Positions 53,460 to 58,178 of a DNA stretch of 58,178 bases are shown here, one piece after another. This DNA is from Compostibacillus humi. Lineage in GTDB: Bacteria > Bacillota > Bacilli > Bacillales > Amphibacillaceae. The translations under genes were made by a program, and so were the position numbers. The DNA is taken from assembly GCF_014637175.1 (NCBI RefSeq), contig NZ_BMEV01000013.1, forward strand, positions 1 through 58,178. Reading direction: 5' to 3'. The notes under the pieces were generated by a model that saw nothing but the letters and a program-made list of their open reading frames with translations, searched no databases and was not told where the DNA came from. Position 1 is the stretch's first letter. Every line of letters begins with the position of its first letter.

Positions 53460-54540
53460 ATGCTAAGATCAATTGCTGCACCTTTTCTCTATCCAATTTT
53501 TTGATAACAGCAACAAGAAGTTTTACCGCATTTTCGAAGTCATCCCGGTGCAGGATGCCTGCATGGGAATGAATGTAGCGGGTTGCCACGGTAATGGACA
53601 AGGAAGGAACCCCATTTCCTGTTACATGGATTGACCCGGAATCTGTTCCTCCTCCGGCAATGGAAGCATATTGGAACGGGATGTTATTTTCTTCTGCTGT
53701 TTCCACGACTAAATCTCTTAAGCCTTTATGGGAAACCATCGAAGCATCATAAAGAATGATTTGCGGCCCTTTGCCGAGTTTGCTGTCTGCTTCATGGGAT
53801 TTAATTCCTGGCGTGTCGCCAGCGATTCCAACGTCGACGGCAAAACCGATATCCGGCTGTATTTTATGCGCTGCCGTTTTAGCTCCGCGCAATCCTACCT
53901 CTTCTTGGACATCCCCGACACTATAAACGATATTAGGATGGTCCGTATCCTTTAACTGTTTTAGTACCTCAATCGCAATGGCAAGTCCTATCCGGTTATC
54001 CCAAGCTTTGGCTAGCAGCATTTTTTCATTCTTCATTGGAGTAAATTCAAAATACGGCACAATCATATCTCCCGGTTTTACCCCGAACTCTTCCGCTTCC
54101 TCTTTGCTGGAGGCACCGATGTCAATAAACATATCTTTTATATCGTACGGTTTCTTCCGCGCCTCTGGAGATAAAACATGGGGAGGCTTCGAGCCGATCA
54201 CTCCGGTTACATCTCCTTTGGCAGTGACAATCGTTACCCGCTGGGCGAGCATAACCTGATTCCACCAGCCGCCGACCGTTTGGAAATAGACAAATCCTTT
54301 ATCATCTATGCGGGTAACCATAAACCCGACTTCATCCAGGTGCCCTGCAATCATAATTTTTGGACCGTTCTCATCTCCGACTTTTTTCGCGATGGAACTG
54401 CCTAAATTATCGTTCATCACTTCATCGGCATATGGAGAAATATATCGTTCAAATACTTCCCGCACTTCCTTTTCATTACCGGGAATCCCTCTAGCATCGG
54501 TCAAATCTTTCAGCATCGTCAATGTTTCATCCAGTTTCAT
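53458..54540 (-). CDS. ysdC: M42-family aminopeptidase
   Basis: 360 aa. [11 protein letters not shown] (about 66-76, metal His and Asp), AWDNRIGLA (about 180, bridging Asp), [10 protein letters not shown] (about 212-221, catalytic Glu pair), and HSHAGILH (about 322-329). Di-metal TET aminopeptidase or endoglucanase-type M42 enzymes. It is the B. subtilis YsdC counterpart. Confidence 0.92.
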   Translation of the reverse strand: MKLDETLTMLKDLTDARGIPGNEKEVREVFERYISPYADEVMNDNLGSSIAKKVGDENGPKIMIAGHLDEVGFMVTRIDDKGFVYFQTVGGWWNQVMLAQRVTIVTAKGDVTGVIGSKPPHVLSPEARKKPYDIKDMFIDIGASSKEEAEEFGVKPGDMIVPYFEFTPMKNEKMLLAKAWDNRIGLAIAIEVLKQLKDTDHPNIVYSVGDVQEEVGLRGAKTAAHKIQPDIGFAVDVGIAGDTPGIKSHEADSKLGKGPQIILYDASMVSHKGLRDLVVETAEENNIPFQYASIAGGGTDSGSIHVTGNGVPSLSITVATRYIHSHAGILHRDDFENAVKLLVAVIKKLDREKVQQLILA

Positions 54541-54586
54541 ATGTATGCCTCCTTTTCTCTCTTTTTCATTATATCGTTATTTTCCA

Positions 54587-55078
54587 TTAATATCCTTTAT
54601 TTTGCCTTTCATAGTTCACTTCATTCTTCTTTTTATACGCCTCTCTTACATCGCTTTCTTGAAAGCCCAATAACTCCCCTAATAGGAGGTAGGAGGAAAA
54701 TAATGCTTCATACGTGTCAGGAGCAGGATTTTCTTTAAACTTCTGACATAAGGCAAATACTTTATTAAATTGCTCCGTTTCCGTGATTGGCTCTTTCCCT
54801 TCATTATCTTTCATTCCTTGGAAGCGGAAATTTTTTTCCAGACCCAGCGAAAGGAGAAAATGGATGCCGTCGACATATTCTTCTAAGATGACCGGCTGAC
54901 TGCTTCTCTCTTTCTTGCTCCAAAACTTGAAACAGCGGGTTTCATTCGCCAATTCGCCAAGTTCGACAAGCAAAGCTAAATACTTTTCTTCAAATAAATC
55001 CCTGCTTTTTAAGCCGTGTTTTTCTTCAATATGCCTGTCCAGTTCTTTCTGCATCTGAAATAGCTCGTTCCAGTCCAC
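54587..55078 (-). CDS. dUTP diphosphatase (all-alpha, MazG-like)
   Basis: 163 aa. LVELGELANETRCFKFWSKK (about 37-56) and EEYVDGIHFLLSLG (about 66-79) hold the ExxE/ExxD metal motif of dimeric dUTPases (dUTPase_2 family). It removes dUTP to make dUMP. Replaces the trimeric dUTPase type. Upstream of the M42 gene in the same direction. Confidence 0.85.
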   Translation of the reverse strand: MDWNELFQMQKELDRHIEEKHGLKSRDLFEEKYLALLVELGELANETRCFKFWSKKERSSQPVILEEYVDGIHFLLSLGLEKNFRFQGMKDNEGKEPITETEQFNKVFALCQKFKENPAPDTYEALFSSYLLLGELLGFQESDVREAYKKKNEVNYERQNKGY

Positions 55079-55146
55079 GATTTAACTCCTCTTTTCCTGT
55101 TGTTTTCTTAATTTATATAAATTGTAGCATGTTTTTTAAAAAATAG

Positions 55147-55173
55147 TGAAACCATACATTGTTTTCATTCGTA
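55147..55173 (+). promoter_or_regulatory. sigma-W promoter of ysdB
   Basis: TGAAAC (55147-55152), 17 bp, CGTA (55170-55173), the ECF sigma-W pattern, 34 bp before the ysdB start. B. subtilis ysdB is in the sigma-W regulon. Confidence 0.8.
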
Positions 55174-55206
55174 TGGTTAGTAATAATAGACAGGGAGACG
55201 ATAAAT

Positions 55207-55602
55207 ATGATTATCATATTATTTCGCATACTGATTATAATCGCCATAGTTCTCCTCTTTTACACCCTTATTTCCTATTTGCGGAATCCGGAGCGGCGTT
55301 TAAAAATAGCGAAAGAAACGAACGGATTTTACTTTTTAGACGAGCCGGACAACAGCAAAAAGAATTTGCACTTCGTTTATAAAGGCTGTCTATTTGACGG
55401 GGAGAAATATGTAGGAACGACGGAACAAGCCTTTGAAGTAGTAGATATTCATATTTCTGTTCGCAACCCGATGGAATTGGCCGGATTGACCCGGGAAGAT
55501 CTTTATTTCCTTGAACGGGAAATTTTGATTCGCTATCCCCATGCAAAAATCAAATGGAATCATCCGATTAATCAATTGCTTTTAACGCATATTGAAGAAT
55601 AA
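55207..55602 (+). CDS. ysdB: YsdB family membrane-anchored protein
   Basis: 131 aa from ATG 55207 (AGGGAG upstream). One N-terminal helix (about 2-20) and a soluble domain with LDEPDNSKKNLHFVYKG and LEREILIRYPHAKIKWN. Function unknown, linked to envelope stress in B. subtilis by sigma-W control; the promoter is conserved here. Confidence 0.85.
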   Translation: MIIILFRILIIIAIVLLFYTLISYLRNPERRLKIAKETNGFYFLDEPDNSKKNLHFVYKGCLFDGEKYVGTTEQAFEVVDIHISVRNPMELAGLTREDLYFLEREILIRYPHAKIKWNHPINQLLLTHIEE

Positions 55603-55603
55603 A

Positions 55604-55648
55604 ACGAAAGGTGTTTCAAGTATAAATGCTTTGAAACACCTTTCGCTT
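55604..55648. terminator. bidirectional terminator
   Basis: GAAAGGTGTTTCAA (55606-55619) and TTGAAACACCTTTC (55631-55644) between ysdB and the convergent TVP38-type gene. Confidence 0.8.
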
Positions 55649-55655
55649 TTCTGAT

Positions 55656-56228
55656 TTACGTACTCATTTGGAAAAAATCTTCCCACTTAATCCTTATTTC
55701 CTTCCTGCGCAACAGGTAAATCATAATAAGGATGATGAGTAGCATGCCGGTAACGGAAACGGGAGATAAATTGGAAATCCAGCCGCCGATGGATGTATAG
55801 ATTAATGCGAGGGGAATATTTGAAAGAAATGAAAGTTTCGTGTAGTCCTTCATGTTGCTTGTAATTTCGACGAGACAAAGGGACAGCAGGTGAAAGTGGA
55901 TAAAGGGAATCAGCCGCAACATGGCAATCTGGGCTGCACTAAGCTCGGTATATTTGCCTAAACATTTTTGCTTTAATTTCAGGAACCGCTGCAGCTGCCT
56001 CGGCATGATATGAATTAAACGGTAAAAGATGATGCTCGACAGCGTTATTCCGATGATGGAATATATCGTTCCGAGAATCGGTCCAAACAACACACCGCCA
56101 GAAATACAAATGAAGACGACAGGCAGAAAAAGCAAAGGGCGGATGAGATGAAAACAAATAAATAATAGCGGTGCAAGAATTCCTCCCCATTCGATGACCG
56201 TCATGATGTACTGTTCGAGAAATTCCAT
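55656..56228 (-). CDS. TVP38/TMEM64-family membrane protein
   Basis: 190 aa with about five helices; the VTT domain region includes FICISGGVLFGPILGTIYSIIG (about 35-56). Related to YtxB/YdjX and DedA proteins, lately linked to lipid scrambling or transport. It lies between ysdB and ysdA, where B. subtilis has no such gene. Confidence 0.8.
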   Translation of the reverse strand: MEFLEQYIMTVIEWGGILAPLLFICFHLIRPLLFLPVVFICISGGVLFGPILGTIYSIIGITLSSIIFYRLIHIMPRQLQRFLKLKQKCLGKYTELSAAQIAMLRLIPFIHFHLLSLCLVEITSNMKDYTKLSFLSNIPLALIYTSIGGWISNLSPVSVTGMLLIILIMIYLLRRKEIRIKWEDFFQMST

Positions 56229-56287
56229 GCGTCCCCTCCTTCCTTTTATGCTACCGCTTTAACATCTATATGACATGAGACGAGCTA

Positions 56288-56545
56288 TTATGACAAAAAT
56301 AAGAAAAGGACCAATTGCAGAATGATTAGAACAGGCATCCCGATGCGAAAAGATGGATGCTTCGTTTTATGGCGAAAGACGTTCATCCCGATATATGCGC
56401 CGACAGCTCCGCCAAGGAGGGCAAGCAGCCAAAAGGTGCGTTCCGGAATGCGAAATTGGCCGTTGATTGCCTTTTGCTTATCAATATACATAAGAAAGAA
56501 AACGATTCCGTTCACTCCAAGTAAATAGACAAAGATAGATTCCAT
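56288..56545 (-). CDS. ysdA: DUF1294 membrane protein
   Basis: 85 aa. Three helices, with NGIVFFLMYIDKQKAINGQF and RIPERTFWLLALLGGAVGAY, the DUF1294 pattern. Function unknown. Downstream of rplT as in B. subtilis ysdA. Confidence 0.88.
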   Translation of the reverse strand: MESIFVYLLGVNGIVFFLMYIDKQKAINGQFRIPERTFWLLALLGGAVGAYIGMNVFRHKTKHPSFRIGMPVLIILQLVLFLFLS

Positions 56546-56567
56546 TCCAATCTCTCCTGTAAGAAGA

Positions 56568-56598
56568 AAAAGGTGAAATCGAATTCGATTTCACCCTT
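56568..56598 (-). terminator. terminator of the infC operon
   Basis: GGTGAAATCGAATTCGATTTCACC (56572-56595; a near-perfect 12-bp palindrome), followed on the minus strand by TTTTTC. Confidence 0.85.
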
Positions 56599-56604
56599 TC
56601 CTGT

Positions 56605-56961
56605 TTATTTTAACGCTTCTTTTGCTTTTTCCACTAATTGAGCAAATGCTTTTTCGTCATTTACTGCAAGGTCAGACAGCATTTTCCGGTTAATGTCAAT
56701 GCCTGCCAGCTTCAAGCCGTGCATTAGCTTGCTGTAAGAAATGTCGTTTAAACGTGCAGCCGCATTAATACGGGCAATCCAAAGTTTGCGGAAGTCACGT
56801 TTTCTTTGACGGCGGTCACGGTAGGCATACTGACCGGACTTAATCACTTGCTGTTTTGCTGTTTTAAATAAAGTTCGTTTCGAACCGTAATATCCTTTAG
56901 CTAATTTAAGGACGCGCTTACGACGTCTGCGTGTTACTGTTCCACCTTTAACTCGTGGCAT
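56605..56961 (-). CDS. rplT: 50S ribosomal protein L20
   Basis: 118 aa. [20 protein letters not shown] (about 9-28) and the globular C-terminal domain. Binds 23S rRNA early in assembly; L20 also represses its own operon through the leader. Normal length. Confidence 0.98.
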   Translation of the reverse strand: MPRVKGGTVTRRRRKRVLKLAKGYYGSKRTLFKTAKQQVIKSGQYAYRDRRQRKRDFRKLWIARINAAARLNDISYSKLMHGLKLAGIDINRKMLSDLAVNDEKAFAQLVEKAKEALK

Positions 56962-57011
56962 AATAATTCCCTCCTAATTACGTTTACGATCTGTTTCCAT
57001 GTATTTTTTTC

Positions 57012-57206
57012 TTACTTAGGAAGCATCGATTTGATGCGTTTGAAATCTCCGGAAGACACTAATGCGCCTTTGCGAAGTTTGCGTTTTTGCTTTTGGGATT
57101 TATGAGCAAACATATGGCTTGTATAAGCATGAGCTCTCTTTAATTTTCCAGTACCAGTTCTTCTGAAACGCTTTGCAGAACCTTTATGAGTTTTCATTTT
57201 TGGCAT
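57012..57206 (-). CDS. rpmI: 50S ribosomal protein L35
   Basis: 64 aa; [20 protein letters not shown] start is the L35 signature. Between infC and rplT. Confidence 0.98.
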   Translation of the reverse strand: MPKMKTHKGSAKRFRRTGTGKLKRAHAYTSHMFAHKSQKQKRKLRKGALVSSGDFKRIKSMLPK

Positions 57207-57221
57207 AATTATTTCCTCCTA

Positions 57222-57740
57222 TTACTTTTTGTCATTAATTGGGGCGAGCATCATAAACATATTGCGGCCTTCCATTTTCGGCTTCGTCTCGACAACCGCA
57301 ATATCCTTTAATTCTTCCGCCAACCGATTAAGCACGTCCTGACCAAGTTCTTTATGGGTAATGGCACGACCTCTAAAACGAACCGATGCTTTCAGTTTAT
57401 CGCCTTTTTCAAGGAATTTCCTCGCATTTTTCAATTTCGTTTCAAAGTCATGATCCCCAATTCCTGGTGTGAAACGGACTTCTTTAATATTAATGACCTT
57501 CTGTTTTTTACGGGCTTCCTTCTCTTTCTTTTGCTGCTCATAGCGGTATTTCCCGTAATCCATAATTCGGCAGACAGGGGGCTTTGCATTTGGGGCAACC
57601 AAAACTAAATCAAGATTTCTTTTTTGGGCAATTTCCAATGCTTCCTGCCGTGATTTAACCCCAAGCTGTTCTCCGTTGGAGTCGATGAGACGTACCTCCC
57701 GGGCCCGAATTTTTTCATTCACATTCATTTCTTTGCTAAT
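57222..57740 (-). CDS. infC: translation initiation factor IF-3, AUU start
   Basis: 172 aa if started at ATT 57740, which lies 9 nt after GGAGG and gives [18 protein letters not shown]; an ATG at 57746 is only 3 nt from the Shine-Dalgarno sequence and the longer frame to 57836 has no support. N-domain about 1-78, linker [21 protein letters not shown]-domain about 95-170. IF-3 discriminates start codons, and an AUU start lets it limit its own synthesis, as known for infC of other bacteria. Confidence 0.93.
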   Translation of the reverse strand: MSKEMNVNEKIRAREVRLIDSNGEQLGVKSRQEALEIAQKRNLDLVLVAPNAKPPVCRIMDYGKYRYEQQKKEKEARKKQKVINIKEVRFTPGIGDHDFETKLKNARKFLEKGDKLKASVRFRGRAITHKELGQDVLNRLAEELKDIAVVETKPKMEGRNMFMMLAPINDKK

Positions 57741-58178
57741 GGCCATCCACCTCCGATTAATTTGTCCGACCTGATCTATGTGACAAGTGTTCAGTTTTCT
57801 CATTAAAAAAAGTGTCGGCACACATTGCACCCACACATCTCCATTACATCAAAGCATAATTGGAACCAGTCAACTGCACCAAGGCGTCAATCTGGTGAGA
57901 AGCGGGTGCTTCTACTTGTCTTACATATAGATCATTTCCTATTAACTTTTTAATCGTATCATGATTACGGATACCTGTCAACACATGTATACTTCATCGA
58001 TACATCATGTTGTCCTAGGTAATCATAGCATAACTTAAATTAAATGTAAACGTATAATTTTCCATAGTTTGTGTCAAGCTTTTCTCGGTAACCTTCTCAC
58101 ACCAGTATTTCCGGCACTCTATTTTTGTACGCTTACTTAGGCTACCGCGCGATTACCATCGCTTGGTGGCCTGTTATT
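57741..58178 (-). promoter_or_regulatory. infC operon leader and upstream flank
   Basis: No gene is seen. On the minus strand the promoter at 58050-58022 is followed by a leader of roughly 270 nt before infC, the place of the L20-binding attenuator in bacilli. Beyond 58081 the sequence belongs to the upstream neighbour; I see no frame to name. Confidence 0.55.
58022..58050 (-). promoter_or_regulatory. sigma-A promoter of infC operon
   Basis: On the minus strand TTTACA (58050-58045), 17 bp, TATGAT (58027-58022). Confidence 0.7.

Noticed and set aside
58081-58178. Possible riboswitch or T-box at the right edge
   Set aside because: GGTAATCGCGCGGTAGCC is only loosely T-box-like and lacks the core AGGGTGG sequence; too little sequence to judge.

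Overview
This is a Bacillaceae chromosome segment. From about 19.3 kb to the right end the gene order is the conserved Bacillus block, read mostly on the minus strand: infC-rpmI-rplT-ysdA ... ysdB ... M42 peptidase ... sspI/ysgA-pheST-rnhC-zapA-cvpA-polX-mutS2-yshE-lcfA-fadR-enoyl-CoA hydratase-etfBA-trxA-uvrC-yslB-sdhCAB-ysmA-gerE-ysmB-racE-gerM-rph-rdgB-ysnB. gerE, gerM and sspI show a spore former. The genus cannot be fixed from the sequence alone; a thermotolerant Caldibacillus/Heyndrickxia-like bacillus is only a guess.

The left 19 kb is accessory DNA stacked against a tRNA-Arg(TCT)/tRNA-Gly(TCC) pair. (i) 1-707: the 5' part of an IS1634-type transposase running off the window. (ii) About 1.77-4.92 kb: a four-gene transposon with a zinc-ribbon protein, a DDE transposase, an ExeA/TniB-like ATPase and a small DUF5348-like protein. 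(iii) 5.0-6.7 kb: a divergent TetR regulator, a GAP/LysE-like membrane protein and a small membrane protein, with a palindromic operator between them. (iv) 7121-19051: an 11.9-kb integrative element flanked by perfect 31-bp direct repeats made of the 3' end of tRNA-Arg. It carries a tyrosine integrase beside the tRNA, a winged-helix replication/regulator-like protein behind a LexA-type box, two XRE regulators, a run of tightly packed small unknown genes including an HNH nuclease, and a 324-aa Rep-like protein. A degenerate extra copy of the tRNA 3' flank and att core near 1.06-1.21 kb suggests an older integration at the same tRNA.

The most unusual part of the window is non-coding DNA inside this element, about 5 kb in total: nonamer (9-bp periodic) arrays, strings of 16-bp hairpins (6-bp stems, 4-nt centres) on both sides of an XRE gene, a 362-bp segment bounded by 35-bp inverted repeats next to iteron-like repeats, a 112-bp duplication, a 28-bp tandem repeat and an 18-bp tandem repeat. 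No capsid, relaxase, restriction or known defence genes were recognised, so the element looks like a cryptic replicon or phage-satellite-like island whose cis-acting DNA is its main feature.

In the core region the genes form functional sets: fatty-acid oxidation and electron transfer (lcfA, fadR, enoyl-CoA hydratase, etfBA) under a FadR-type palindrome; succinate dehydrogenase (sdhCAB); phenylalanyl-tRNA synthetase under a T-box; translation factors (infC with a probable AUU start, rpmI, rplT); DNA maintenance (uvrC, mutS2, polX, rnhC); and an extra ABC-2 transporter cluster (48.1-52.7 kb) that does not belong to the usual Bacillus block.
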